From: an uncultured Planctomycetales bacterium
GTDB lineage: Bacteria; Planctomycetota; Planctomycetia; Isosphaerales; Isosphaeraceae
Length of the DNA stretch: 64,000 bases
Reading direction: 5' to 3'
NCBI GenBank assembly: GCA_903926465.1
Contig: CAIYJE010000195.1
Span: forward strand, 1 to 64,000
A program made the translations under genes and the position numbers. Of this stretch, positions 44,101 through 53,253 are shown piece after piece (within the stretch, counting starts at the first letter, position 1; every line of letters starts with the position of its first letter). Under the pieces are notes generated by a model, which was given only the letters and a program-made list of their open reading frames with translations, searched no databases and was not told the origin of the DNA.

Positions 44101-46679
44101 TCGCCAGTGCGCCAAGCACAGCTACACCCAGCGGTGCCGTTCAGTTTCTGGTGGATGGTCAAAACTTTGGCGCACCGGTCACACTCACGGGCGGCACCGC
44201 CAGCCTGACCGTTTCCGATCTGAGCGTAGGCTCCCACACCGTCACGGCCGCCTACTCAGCCGATCCCAACTTTGTCTCAAGCGTCTCCACCAACCTGACG
44301 CAAACGATCAATGACGCCCTGGCCGCCCCCACCGTTGCCACCCAGCCGGCCAATCTCACCGTGAACGCCGGCGAGACCGCCAGTTTCCACGCCACCGCCA
44401 CGGGTAACCCCGCCCCCACCATCCAGTGGATGGTCAGCAGCGATAACGGCCAGACCTGGACCAGCATCCCAGGCGCCAGCGCCACCACTTACAGCTTCAC
44501 CACGGCCGCCAGCGACAATGGTTCGCGCTATCAGGCGGTGTTCACCAACAGCGTGGGCACCGCCACCACCAGCGCCGCCACGCTCACTGTCCATGTGCCA
44601 TTACCAACCGGTTCCGCCAGTTTCTTACTGCAGGACGCGCTCACCCAGGGGACCTGGAAAACCGCCTATGGGGCCGATGGGTTCAACATCAGCCAGGACG
44701 GCAGCGCCAATAATCCGAGTATTCCCGCCTACGCCAGCCTGAGCATCACCGACGCCTCGGGAACCACCTGGAAACAGGCCACCACCGACTCCAGGGCGTT
44801 GCAAAAATCCAGTCCCACCGCCACCGATCGGATTGCAGGCACCTGGTACAGTTCCAGTAGCTTCTCCATCGACGTGAAGATCAAGGACGGCAAGACGCAC
44901 CAGCTCACGCTGTACGCGCTCGATTGGGATAGTACCAGTCGTACCGAGACGATTCAGGCGATAGACGATGCCACGGGCGCTGTGCTCGATACCCAGACCC
45001 TGGCCAGTTTCCATCAAGGGGTTTATCTGGCCTGGAACATCCAGGGGAATATCACGTTCAAGGTGACCAACACCGGCTCCAGCCCCAACGCGGTGGTGAG
45101 CGGGCTCTTCTTCGGGGCCGCGCCGATCATCGCTGGACAGGCCACCTTCCTGAAACAGGATATAACCACCCAGGGGAACTGGAAGGCCGCGTATGGCGCT
45201 GAGGGGTTTGACCTGAGCCAGGACGGCAGTGGCAACAACCCCAGTCTTCCCAGCTACGCCAGCCTGTCCTTCAGCACGGCCAAGACTACCACCTGGAGTT
45301 CATCAACCACCGACGTCCGCGCCCTCCAGAAAGCCGCACTTAGTGCCACCGACCGCATCGCCGGCGCCTGGTACAACAACAACGCTTTCGCGATCGATCT
45401 CAAGACCAGGGACGGCAAGACGCACCAGGTGGCCCTTTACGCCATAGACTGGGACAGCAACACCCGCGCCCAGACCGTTCAGGTGATTGACGATGCCACG
45501 GGCGCTGTGCTCGATACCCAGTCCCTGGCCGGTTTCCACGGTGGAACCTACCTGGTCTGGAATGTTCAGGGCAATGTGACCTTCAAGGTCACCAACACGG
45601 GCCCCAGCTCCAACGCCGTGCTCAGTGGCCTCTTCTTCGGCAGCGCGCCCGGTGGTGCCAGCCTGGTCAAGCAAGAGACAACCACGAAAGGGAACTGGAA
45701 GCCTTTCTATGGCGCCGATGGATTCAACATCAGCCAGGACGGCAGTGCCAATAACCCGAGTATTCCCGGCTATGCGGATGTCAGCTTCAGCACGGCCAAG
45801 AATACGGTCTGGACGCCCTCAACGGCCGACATTCGCGGCCTCCAGAAGGCAGCCCCCAACTCCACCGACCGCCTGGCTGGCGGCTGGTACAACGGCTCCA
45901 GCTTCTCCATGGACGTCAAGATCAACGATGGTAAGATCCATCAGCTTGGCCTCTACGCCGTGGACTGGGATGGCAACACCCGCGCCGAGATGATTCAGGT
46001 GATTGACGATGCCACGGGCACGGTGCTCGATACCCAGACCCTGGCCGGTTTCCATGAGGGGGTTTATCTGGCCTGGAACATCCAGGGGAACGTCACGTTC
46101 AAGGTGACGAACACCGGCCCGTCCAACGCCGTACTCAGTGGCCTCTTCTTTGGGGGTGCTCCGCTCGTGGCCGGCCAGGCCACTTTTGTGACTCAAGACA
46201 CGGCCACCCAGGGAACCTGGAAAGGTGTTTATGGCGCGGATGGATTCAACATCAGCCAAGATAGGAGCGCGGAGAACCCCAGCTTTCCGGGCTACGCCAC
46301 CGTGAACCTGAGCAACGCCGCGGGCTTCGTCTGGAACGCGTCCACCACCGACTTCCGTGCGCTACAAAAAGTAGCCGCGAACGCCCCCGACCGAATTGCG
46401 GGCACCTGGTACAACGCCGACACAATCTCAACCACGATCAGCATCAACGACGGCAAAACTCACCAGCTTGCCCTCTACGCGGTGGACTGGGACAACTCGG
46501 CCCGGGTTGAGATGGTGCAGGTGATCGACACCGCCACGGGCAGCGTGCTCGATAGCCGCGCGCTGGCCAGCTTCCGGAACGGCGTGTACCTGGTCTGGAA
46601 CATCGCCGGCAGCGTGACCGTGAAGGTGATCAATACCGGTTCGAGCAACGCCGTGCTCAGCGGCCTGTTCTGGGGCTGA
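41157..46679 (+). CDS. Giant secreted subtilase-like repeat protein
   Basis: This 1840-residue protein starts with RLEHLEDRALL (about 30-40), a common planctomycete motif at the front of large secreted proteins. A subtilase-like domain spans about 185-615, with Asp210 (GLLSDSF), SAGN (oxyanion Asn) and Ser556 (GTSAAAPDVAG). Where HGTH is expected the sequence reads DEGRAM, so Glu244 takes the His place. Then come an SdrD-B-like domain (about 618-865) with a proprotein-convertase P domain inserted (about 671-804), an MBG-like domain (871-955), two Ig-like domains (957-1148) and four repeats of about 170 residues. Start: GGAGGAA six bases before 41157 is better placed than for 41142. It is probably extracellular. 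Confidence 0.85.
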   Translation: MRFKSAPRGLWANLPPANRRSQCSRRLRCRLEHLEDRALLTINGQVMDALGSLVPVDTRVAGKLGDSLAYLAADYQMWAGSAGQLNHNPTTAYLPSSAQPLLNLIRFGTGTVGVVAIATGVQSDRLALEMAALGAQVTGSYGVMVSAMVPDAALAGLANLADLRFARPEYLPVVSAGKVESQAVAAQKADIGGTTFGVDGSGLTIGLLSDSFNNKSGYSADVASGDLPPGVQVLTDLSSGGTDEGRAMAQLVHDVAPASKLAFASAFLGEAAFAQGIINLAKPVTQGGAGAQVIADDVFYFDEPIFQDGVVAQAVNTAANTYGAAYFSSAGNQANHAFQTAWNGTTASPAGMPANSMVQDFGGATGIFLPISGNLTTTFQWDSPYASAGNGSPGSSNQLDLYFYGADKTTLLGTITDNTIGADPTKIFQANFGTQAYMVVRLAAGNAPTTFKYINVGGGTMPYNAGASFGHNQAAGGAGVAASAYNGTPAYGNSPPAADSYTSLGGTAILFDPAGNRLATPDLRPQPRFTGVDGIDTTFFGSDSDGNGLPNFYGTSAAAPDVAGVAALLKQAVPSLTPAQIYAALAATAIDMNTPGYDYRTGAGLIQAHAALANVTANSITGKVFQDTNGDGIRNDGDTAIIGQTVFLDTNSNGTIDSGTTAALTSADVPKIIPDGSTGNPSRVTSALAVSDVPGRVTKVTVTLSINHARDSDLSVNLISPSGMRIPLFSNVGGASPLGFSNTVLDDAAATPIRNGTAPFTGTFHPLVALAGLIGENPNGTWQLEARDHFSGNTGSIQAWSLVIQYAETSTTTNAAGNYSFTAAPPSSYYGTYSVRTLVSAPAVLSLPRSPYDLDLTNTAPLTGKDFGLTLPLLTITANDVTRVYGAPDPSLGVTYSGFLGTDTPSVLGGTLNLVDTQADPTTTVGLYAGAILGSGQTSSSYRLNYVPGNLTVLAAPTMTNLVASANPAWFGDPVTFTTTVIASAPSTATPSGAVQFLVDGQNFGAPVTLTGGTASLTVSDLSVGSHTVTAAYSADPNFVSSVSTNLTQTINDALAAPTVATQPANLTVNAGETASFHATATGNPAPTIQWMVSSDNGQTWTSIPGASATTYSFTTAASDNGSRYQAVFTNSVGTATTSAATLTVHVPLPTGSASFLLQDALTQGTWKTAYGADGFNISQDGSANNPSIPAYASLSITDASGTTWKQATTDSRALQKSSPTATDRIAGTWYSSSSFSIDVKIKDGKTHQLTLYALDWDSTSRTETIQAIDDATGAVLDTQTLASFHQGVYLAWNIQGNITFKVTNTGSSPNAVVSGLFFGAAPIIAGQATFLKQDITTQGNWKAAYGAEGFDLSQDGSGNNPSLPSYASLSFSTAKTTTWSSSTTDVRALQKAALSATDRIAGAWYNNNAFAIDLKTRDGKTHQVALYAIDWDSNTRAQTVQVIDDATGAVLDTQSLAGFHGGTYLVWNVQGNVTFKVTNTGPSSNAVLSGLFFGSAPGGASLVKQETTTKGNWKPFYGADGFNISQDGSANNPSIPGYADVSFSTAKNTVWTPSTADIRGLQKAAPNSTDRLAGGWYNGSSFSMDVKINDGKIHQLGLYAVDWDGNTRAEMIQVIDDATGTVLDTQTLAGFHEGVYLAWNIQGNVTFKVTNTGPSNAVLSGLFFGGAPLVAGQATFVTQDTATQGTWKGVYGADGFNISQDRSAENPSFPGYATVNLSNAAGFVWNASTTDFRALQKVAANAPDRIAGTWYNADTISTTISINDGKTHQLALYAVDWDNSARVEMVQVIDTATGSVLDSRALASFRNGVYLVWNIAGSVTVKVINTGSSNAVLSGLFWG
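44616..46676 (+). repeat. Four tandem ~515-bp coding repeats
   Basis: These lie within the giant secreted protein. Units start near 44616, 45136, 45655 and 46174. Each begins with a Gln-Asp/Glu and GTWK or GNWK followed by YGADGF or YGAEGF, continues through DGKTHQL, YAVDWD and VIDDATG, and ends in SGLFFG or SGLFWG. The spacing is regular at about 515-520 bases, and the sequences are diverged at the DNA level. Confidence 0.9.
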
Positions 46680-46920
46680 GCGTGCCGGCTCGGAATACGT
46701 CAACGCCATCTGAACAGAGCCCAGAGCGTGAGCTTTGAAGTTGCGCTTTTGGGATCAGTGCCCATCCGCCAATGCGATGAACCTGGTGTCTCTGGCCTCC
46801 TGGCGGCGTTTGGACTTGTGGAGAACCACACGCCCTTCGGCCTGGGCGATAAGAACTGGCCTTTCAAGGCCGGGAGACCAGCTTTTTCAGATCGGACTCT
46901 TTTGTGTTTCGCCTACCTTT

Positions 46921-49900
46921 TTAATGCAAAAACGGCCCCAGGATGACCAGCAAAGTGTCATAAAAGCCGTAGAGCAGAGTGGCCAGCAGGGCGAGCACGG
47001 GCGCCACGTACGTCATCAGCTTGGACAAGAACTCCAGGTTCCAGATCGAGCCGCCGAACGGCGTCTTCTTGACCCGACTGATGAGCGGGTCTTTTTGCAT
47101 GCCCACGAGCACCAGAATGATCGGCACGGTGGACGCAAGGACGACCACCATCATCCACTGAGAGAGCTGGCCAGTGGGCTGGAACGGGTAACTGTTACAA
47201 CTGGCCATCAAGAGCAGCGCGGTCACCATGACCAGCACCACCATGTTCCAGACCAGGTCCAGCACGCGGTCGGCATGGCGGACCAGGTGAAAGGTCAGGA
47301 AGTCCTCGGCCAGGCGCACCGCCTTCTCGCCCCGGCTGAGTTCAGCGTCCGAGCCACTGGCAACGCCTGCCTGGCGGGTGGCGGTGGTCAGCAGGTCGGC
47401 CTCGTGCTGCTCCCACTGCTGCCAGAGCGGCCGGAGCGCAGGGACCATGGCATGGCAAAGCTCCAGGTTGGAGAAGCCGTTTTTCCCCTGTCGGCCCAGT
47501 GTCAGGTTCTGGAGCATTTGCTTGGCCTGAACGAGCAGTGGGTCGGTCGGATGGTCGGGGTCGGGCTCTGCGCGGCTCTCTTCGATCGCCTTGTCCAGCA
47601 CACGCCTGAAGTGCTGAATCTGCGGGTTCACGTTGGTCTCATCATCACCAATCAACGCCTGCAAGTACCCGCCAAATCGCGCGGCCAGGGGGCGTGGTAG
47701 CCGGTCGATCGCCTGGCCAAACGGCATGTCTAACAACGCCAGGGCGAACCGCTGGTAACGCCGCCACATTTCCAGCAACCAGGCCGATTCCAGCAACAAC
47801 AGCACGAATAACACCAGTACCGCCACCGGTAGCGTGATCCTGGACCACAGGTCGTCGGGTTCGATCGTAGACATTCGCAGTACCACAAACGCGGTCACCT
47901 GCACCAGTAGCACCAACATCAACACCAGCACCGCCTGGCTACGCTTGTGTGAGCGCTTGGAGCCGGCCTCGTGCGGCTGCCTGAACGTTTTGACGCCGGC
48001 AAGTAGCCGGTTCAGACCGGGCAGCCGATTGAGCCGTGAGACCAACACCAGCGCCAGGACCCAGACCAACAGCGTGGATTGCAACAGCGGCCGACCCAGC
48101 CACTGGAGATACCCCTCAAGCCGTGGATCTCCTACGCCCACCAACCAGTCTTGCCCACCCCTCCACAACCCGCCCAGCAAGGCGAGCAGGCCCAGCCCAA
48201 ACAGCAACGAACCGACACCACGCAGCCAGGGTAGCGCACCACCCAGCAAATCGTTCTTCCGGTCCGAAAGTTCACGCTCCAACTCCAGATCAACATCCTC
48301 ACGCGCACGCCGGCCAGGCTCTGCCAGCGGCCAGGCGTGCACCAGATCATGATGCACGCCATGACTGCGCTGGTACGCCACGAAGAAGCAAACCAGGGCA
48401 ATAAGCGCGAGCACCAACGGTAACAACGGCGTGGTACCGCTCGCCCAGCGCAAGTAACGCGACCAGGCCAGGTCGGCGTCGTCTTTACCAACCAGCGGAA
48501 ACGCAGCCACCGTGGAACTTGCATCCGGTTGCTTCGCTTCGGCCTTCAGGCGTGCACGCTCATGCAAGAGCGAGCCCATCGCCAGCCGACCGGCTGAGTC
48601 GCGGAACGAGCCGGCTACACCGCGGCCAAGCTCTGCACCCTGTGGGCTGCCCGCCTCGCCTTGCACCTGCGCCTGCGCCGGCCGTTCCAGCATCAGCGGC
48701 TCGAACCCCTTGTACCCCACCACGCTTAGCCAGATGGGCGAGACCGTGTCCTGACCGCCACTGCCCGGCCATGACGCCGAGATGAACCCCGACCCCAGAA
48801 AATCGGCCAGGTCTTGGTCCGGCTCAGACTCGATCAAATGCACGAGCGCCGCATTGTAAAGCGCAAACGACGCGTTCATCGGCAGCGTTTGCACACGCAG
48901 GTCTGGCAATGACGCACCGTCTAGCTTCGCCCCCTGCGCGCCCGGCATGGGCGACCAGTCAATATCCTGGTCCTTGAGCCAGAGCGGGTAAGACGAAGCC
49001 ACAATCACACCCCGCAACGACGAGATATGCTCGTGGTGCGTCAGCGCTTCGTCGTTACTGAGCGTGGCCAGTTGCACGTTCGGGCAATGCTCGCGGAAGA
49101 AACTCGCCAGAAATAGATAATCACGCACGTCGGTGGCGCTGAAGATGGCGAACCGGATCCCCCGGCGATTGATGTCTTGCACCATCCGCAGCAACCGCAG
49201 CTCATCGTAAGCGGCCATCATCCCAGGCGATTCAGACGCCAAGAACTCTGGGGAATCGACCCCGTCGTTAGAGAACTGCAACCGCTCAGACGGTTTCACC
49301 TTCAGGTCCTGGTCGCCCAGCTTCACGGTGGCCTGGTCCGCCTGCTCCTGGCTCTGGTACCGCTTCCGGATTTCGGAGATGTGCGCGGGGAATGTGTAAC
49401 GATAGATGGCGAAATGTTTCTCCAGGCTCTTGAGGTTCTGGGTTTTGTCCGCGGCGGGCGATGATTCGGCAGACGCCGTGGGCGGGGCTGCCAACCGCTT
49501 GCTTGAGAGCCGCCTGGACTTCACGCTTCCCTTGGCCTTGAACGCTTTACTGGAGGCTTCACCAAACCCGGTCGTCTCCTCCGTCAGGTAGGCCAGGCCA
49601 TCTCCACCCACCAGCGGCTTGATGGTGATCAGGTATTCCAGGAGCGCGCGGTTGAGTTCTGGCGAGGAGTCTGTGGTGGCGCGGAAGGTGACCGCGCCTG
49701 GGACCAGGGTGTCGAACTGCTCCATCATTCGGCCGTGATCAATGGCCACCGCAGCACCATTGACCCAGGAGATCAGCGCCGAGCCAGACTCCAGATCCGG
49801 CAGGCCGTCTGGATTCTGCTGCTTGAACTCGGCCAGCCAGGCCGAGAGCGAGCGCACCAGCGACGGGCCGGAGCCGGTGAAGTTGGGGCCAACCACCCGC

Positions 49901-50760
49901 ACTGGCGGGCCGGTTTTCTCTGGCTGCAGCTTCCAGGCGCGGATTGCGATATCCAGGCAGTTGTGCAGCATGACCGTGTTCACACCCCTGACCGGCGTTT
50001 CCGCCACCAGCAGCAGCACGATCAGGTCATTGGAATCGGTCAGGCCGGTCGTGGTGCTAGGCTCGGCGTTGGGGTCTGGCGGGCGCAGCTTGCGCAACAA
50101 GATCAGCCCGGGCGCCCTGAGGTCGTCGTCTTCAGCGCTGTTATAAACCATCTCGCCGGTCTCGGTGCGCTTCTTGGCCTTGGCGGTGTCGGCATTGGTG
50201 CGCGTGCGGTGCCAGTGATCGAGGTCGTGCGAGTCCAGCACATAACCACCGCGCCGGAACGCCAGCAGCATGGACGTGAGTGCCTGGTCATAGCGGTAGG
50301 CCGAACCGGAGCGCACGGGGTCTGGGACGAGCGCGACCATGAACCGCATCCGGTCTTGACCATCGGCGCCACTGAGCAGGTACTCAACATGCCGCTTGGC
50401 GCTGCTGAGCAGGCGTTTCCCCTGGTCCGGGGTTCGCGCCAATCGTGGGGCCTGGAACCGGTCCAGCACTTCGAGCATGGGTAGCAGCTTGTCGTCGTCC
50501 TGAGCGGCCCAGTGCTGCTGAACCAGCTTGGCACCATTGAAGGCCTGCGGATCCTCGCCCGAGCTATCGCTACTCTCGGCCGCCGCGGCCGCAGTTGCGG
50601 ACCCAGGGGCAGACCTGGGCGCCGAGGCTCCCTGCTTGCCAGGCATGGCCACCACGCCCATCATCGCCATGGCCGATAACACCAGCGCCGAGAGCGACGC
50701 CTTGCCACCGCCACCGCCACTACCGCCGCCGCCGCTGGTACCCGATTCCTCGCTGCTCAT
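46921..50760 (-). CDS. Large multi-spanning membrane protein of unknown function
   Basis: I do not recognise this 1279-residue protein. It opens with a Ser/Gly-rich stretch, then one hydrophobic helix (ASLSALVLSAMAMMGVVAM). About 720 residues of probably extracytoplasmic, alpha/beta sequence follow, with Rossmann-like strands (NDLIVLLLVAETPVRGV, PVRVVGPNFTGSGPSLVRSL, IRFAIFSATDVRDYLFLASFF, LRGVIVASSYPLW) that recall type-1 periplasmic-binding folds. The C-terminal ~480 residues hold about nine helices (LVLALIALVCFFVAY, LLVWVLALVLVSR, VVLVMVTALLLMA) and a cytoplasmic helical block (ALLDMPFGQAIDRLPRP). Start: GGAAAGGG six bases before 50760. A ligand-sensing or transport role is conceivable, but nothing shows it. 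Confidence 0.75.
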   Translation of the reverse strand: MSSEESGTSGGGGSGGGGGKASLSALVLSAMAMMGVVAMPGKQGASAPRSAPGSATAAAAAESSDSSGEDPQAFNGAKLVQQHWAAQDDDKLLPMLEVLDRFQAPRLARTPDQGKRLLSSAKRHVEYLLSGADGQDRMRFMVALVPDPVRSGSAYRYDQALTSMLLAFRRGGYVLDSHDLDHWHRTRTNADTAKAKKRTETGEMVYNSAEDDDLRAPGLILLRKLRPPDPNAEPSTTTGLTDSNDLIVLLLVAETPVRGVNTVMLHNCLDIAIRAWKLQPEKTGPPVRVVGPNFTGSGPSLVRSLSAWLAEFKQQNPDGLPDLESGSALISWVNGAAVAIDHGRMMEQFDTLVPGAVTFRATTDSSPELNRALLEYLITIKPLVGGDGLAYLTEETTGFGEASSKAFKAKGSVKSRRLSSKRLAAPPTASAESSPAADKTQNLKSLEKHFAIYRYTFPAHISEIRKRYQSQEQADQATVKLGDQDLKVKPSERLQFSNDGVDSPEFLASESPGMMAAYDELRLLRMVQDINRRGIRFAIFSATDVRDYLFLASFFREHCPNVQLATLSNDEALTHHEHISSLRGVIVASSYPLWLKDQDIDWSPMPGAQGAKLDGASLPDLRVQTLPMNASFALYNAALVHLIESEPDQDLADFLGSGFISASWPGSGGQDTVSPIWLSVVGYKGFEPLMLERPAQAQVQGEAGSPQGAELGRGVAGSFRDSAGRLAMGSLLHERARLKAEAKQPDASSTVAAFPLVGKDDADLAWSRYLRWASGTTPLLPLVLALIALVCFFVAYQRSHGVHHDLVHAWPLAEPGRRAREDVDLELERELSDRKNDLLGGALPWLRGVGSLLFGLGLLALLGGLWRGGQDWLVGVGDPRLEGYLQWLGRPLLQSTLLVWVLALVLVSRLNRLPGLNRLLAGVKTFRQPHEAGSKRSHKRSQAVLVLMLVLLVQVTAFVVLRMSTIEPDDLWSRITLPVAVLVLFVLLLLESAWLLEMWRRYQRFALALLDMPFGQAIDRLPRPLAARFGGYLQALIGDDETNVNPQIQHFRRVLDKAIEESRAEPDPDHPTDPLLVQAKQMLQNLTLGRQGKNGFSNLELCHAMVPALRPLWQQWEQHEADLLTTATRQAGVASGSDAELSRGEKAVRLAEDFLTFHLVRHADRVLDLVWNMVVLVMVTALLLMASCNSYPFQPTGQLSQWMMVVVLASTVPIILVLVGMQKDPLISRVKKTPFGGSIWNLEFLSKLMTYVAPVLALLATLLYGFYDTLLVILGPFLH

Positions 50761-51418
50761 CGCCGACCCTTTCCCACGCCAGCACTGGAACGACCTGAGC
50801 ACCTAGCATTCAGGAAAACCGGGGTCTGTCAATGCAGAGCGAGCGCTTGCCGTGAACGCATGCCTAGAACGAGATCCGTGGCGTGGCAGTTTGGGGAAAC
50901 CAGGGAAATGGACGGAATGGACCCGATGGACGACGCCTTTTCAGGAATCCTTTCTCTTGCCCAGCACGGCTTGGCTTTGAATAGACAACCGCCGGGGGTT
51001 TCCTCGAACAGGAAATGCCCGGCGGCTCAGATTCTCAGCTCTCCCCTAAAAGCTCACGTGCCTTCCTCTGAAAAAAACCAAGGCTATTTCCACGGTTATG
51101 GAATTCAAGTGAATGCCGATCTTGATTTCAGCCATAGCTGTGGCCTGGTAGAACGATATTCATGGATTTGGCAGGCGTGGGAAGCGGTGTCTGGATCTCA
51201 GAACCAATGGAAATGCCGCGCCGTCCGATTTGCAGCCTGCTGCTTTTTCTGGCGACTTCCGTCGAAGCAGAGGCCCTGAAAGAGGCGGCCTCTGAGTCCG
51301 AAGTCTTGTTTAAAAAAGATGTCGCACTTACTCAACATTTCCGGAACCAGCAGCTTTGGTATTCCGGCATCTTTGCAACCGTCTCCCCTGTTCTCTTCAT
51401 GCGCTTTTCCGGGGCCGT
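50761..51418. other. Intergenic region with repeat copy B
   Basis: About 660 bases lie between the large membrane protein gene (minus, starting here) and the end of the GH-like gene (minus). They hold hairpin-repeat copy B at 50905-50936. A plus-strand frame at 51162-51518 has a signal-peptide-like start but overlaps the next gene and is not supported. Confidence 0.4.
50905..50936. repeat. TGGACGGAATGGAC-type repeat, copy B (left arm only)
   Basis: GAAATGGACGGAATGGACCC followed by GATGGACGACGCC gives three tandem ATGGAC units, as in the left arm of copy A. No inverse-complement arm was found within the next 150 bases, so this copy appears partial. Confidence 0.5.
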
Positions 51419-53050
51419 TCACGGCTCGATACCGGTCAAGTCCCGCACCGCCTGCCACTTGGGGGTATCCAGGTTGACGATATCCTCGCTCAGGCCCCAG
51501 CAGCCGAACCGGCTGTAGGTTGAGCAGTGGGAGAAGATCATGTACAGGTCGCCACCGCGTTCGAACCAGTTGCCGCGGGCATCGTGCAGTAACAGTTCGC
51601 GCATCCGGGGGCTGCGGTTGGCCAGAATCCGGTTGGCCACATTGTCGGTCTTGCCGCCGCCCACATCGGGGCCCACCTCGTACTGGCAGTGCTTCAGGCC
51701 GTGCTGATCGGCAATCGCCTGGATTTCGGTCCGGAACTTGAGGTTGTCATCGCTGCTGGCGCGCATGGCGTCAATGAGCTGGTCGGGCGAGGCGTTCAGG
51801 CCGGCCTTCTCGATGTTGAAGTAGGCCGCGCCGGCGATGCCGTAAAAATGATCGGCGGGCGGTCCGTAGGTCTTGGCCACCCAGTCCAGCACCTCACCGT
51901 AATAGGGGCCCGGAAAGATCACCCACGAGGCATAGATGGGCCGAACCCGGCGCGCCCCGGCTGGCCCAAACGTGTTGCGAAACGTCTGGCCAATCTTCAC
52001 CACCCGCTGGGCATGCCTGCGCCTGGCCCAGGTTTCTTCATCGCTCGAACCATCGGCGTTCAGCAGGCTGCCACCCTGTTTCACCGCGTCAATGGCCGCC
52101 AGCTTGTTGTAGATGTACTGGGGGAACCCAAAGTTCCAGACCTCGTTGGAGTGCTCGATGTAGACCGCCAGATTGGAGTCCAGTTTTTCATGCAGAAACC
52201 GGGCCAGCTCGGCCACATACGCATCGGTGGCCGCCACCGGCACGTTGATCCAGAGGTCTTTGTGGGTCTGGTTGGCCAGCGCCACCAGGTATTCCCAGGC
52301 CACGCCGTAGGTGGTACCCGTGCTGACCTGAGTGGCATCCTCTGGTAGACGACGGGCCGACCACTCCAGGGCATGGTGTCCGGCATCCCCGTAAAAACCA
52401 GGCTGGTGGTTGGTGTCTAGCCAGTCCATGGCCCGGAGCACGGCAAACGGCTTCAGCGATTTCAGGAACTCCCGTGTGAAGATTTCCTGGGTCTCCAGAG
52501 CATAGCCAGGACGTAACACGCGTAAGGTGGTGATCCCCGTGCCCAGGGCACTTTGTGGAGTTTTTTTGGAGTCCAGGAACGAGACAACCAGAATTCCACT
52601 TGCTTGGCCCACCACAATCTGGCCAGTGGTGGTATTGGAGTTGGCATTGTAGTGCACGTTTTCCAATCGGCAGCCTGGCCCTTCGCTAATCGTGAGCTCG
52701 GCTTGCCCCAGGAACGAGAACTGGTAGACGCCGCTCCAGTCGGGCTGGAAGGCCTGAGGGTCGTCGATGGGCGGGGCCCAGGCAAACGCCGGCCGGATAT
52801 CGAAGAGGACGGTGCTGGCATCCGAGGTGGGCCAGCCTGCCTGATCGATGGGGGCCGGCTCACCGGTGCCTGGCTTGGTCCAGGGACGCAAGGTTTTCGC
52901 CAGATCAACAAACGGGCGCGAGCGGGCGCCGTCGCCCAGGCCATCGAGTTCCACACCCAACCGGCTGGCGACCGGAGTTTGGGCCGAGACATCATCCTGA
53001 ACAAAAACCACCAGAACCAGGCAAACCAGGGAAAAACGGCACCAGGCCAT
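51419..53050 (-). CDS. Secreted glycoside-hydrolase-like (clan A type) protein
   Basis: This 543-residue protein has a signal peptide (MAWCRFSLVCLVLVVFVQDDVSA). A TIM-barrel-like region includes LWINVPVAATDAYVAELARFLHEKL and VYIEHSNEVWNFGFPQY, where the NE of SNEVWN fits the acid/base position of clan GH-A glycosidases. A later Glu (CQYEVGPDVGGG) is a candidate nucleophile. The N-terminal ~170 residues form a beta-rich region (VYQFSFLGQAELTISEG, QIVVGQASGILVVSFLD). Family members are annotated 'cellulose-binding domain-containing protein', but activity is not proved. It is probably periplasmic or extracellular. Confidence 0.7.
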   Translation of the reverse strand: MAWCRFSLVCLVLVVFVQDDVSAQTPVASRLGVELDGLGDGARSRPFVDLAKTLRPWTKPGTGEPAPIDQAGWPTSDASTVLFDIRPAFAWAPPIDDPQAFQPDWSGVYQFSFLGQAELTISEGPGCRLENVHYNANSNTTTGQIVVGQASGILVVSFLDSKKTPQSALGTGITTLRVLRPGYALETQEIFTREFLKSLKPFAVLRAMDWLDTNHQPGFYGDAGHHALEWSARRLPEDATQVSTGTTYGVAWEYLVALANQTHKDLWINVPVAATDAYVAELARFLHEKLDSNLAVYIEHSNEVWNFGFPQYIYNKLAAIDAVKQGGSLLNADGSSDEETWARRRHAQRVVKIGQTFRNTFGPAGARRVRPIYASWVIFPGPYYGEVLDWVAKTYGPPADHFYGIAGAAYFNIEKAGLNASPDQLIDAMRASSDDNLKFRTEIQAIADQHGLKHCQYEVGPDVGGGKTDNVANRILANRSPRMRELLLHDARGNWFERGGDLYMIFSHCSTYSRFGCWGLSEDIVNLDTPKWQAVRDLTGIEP

Positions 53051-53190
53051 ACGTGAACTCCTTTGAAAGTCGGCCGGGGTTGCAGTGTCGACCGATTTGG
53101 GGACCGGTTTGGCTCAGGATTGAGACGATTTGTGACCCTGATAGAGCAAGGTCCAAACGCATGAATCAAGCTATGGCTGCCACCAACGAG

Positions 53191-53217
53191 CACGGGCCCG
53201 GCAAAGCCGGGCCCGTG
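53191..53217. terminator. Perfect hairpin downstream of RNA helicase gene
   Basis: CACGGGCCCGGC (53191-53202), loop AAA, GCCGGGCCCGTG (53206-53217) form a perfect 12-bp stem. It lies about 37 bases beyond the helicase stop on the minus strand. There is no T run, so it may be a terminator or an mRNA-end stabilising structure. Confidence 0.6.
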
Positions 53218-53253
53218 ACACGTTCAACAGTTTACGAATCCGCGCGGCCGCGG

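Noticed and set aside
46735-47700. 321-codon plus-strand frame
   Set aside because: It is antisense to the C-terminal membrane helices of the large membrane protein; Gln/His-rich shadow translation.
51162-51518. 118-codon plus-strand frame with signal-peptide-like start
   Set aside because: It overlaps the coding end of the GH-like gene by 100 bases, has no good ribosome-binding site and no family; kept only as a remote possibility.
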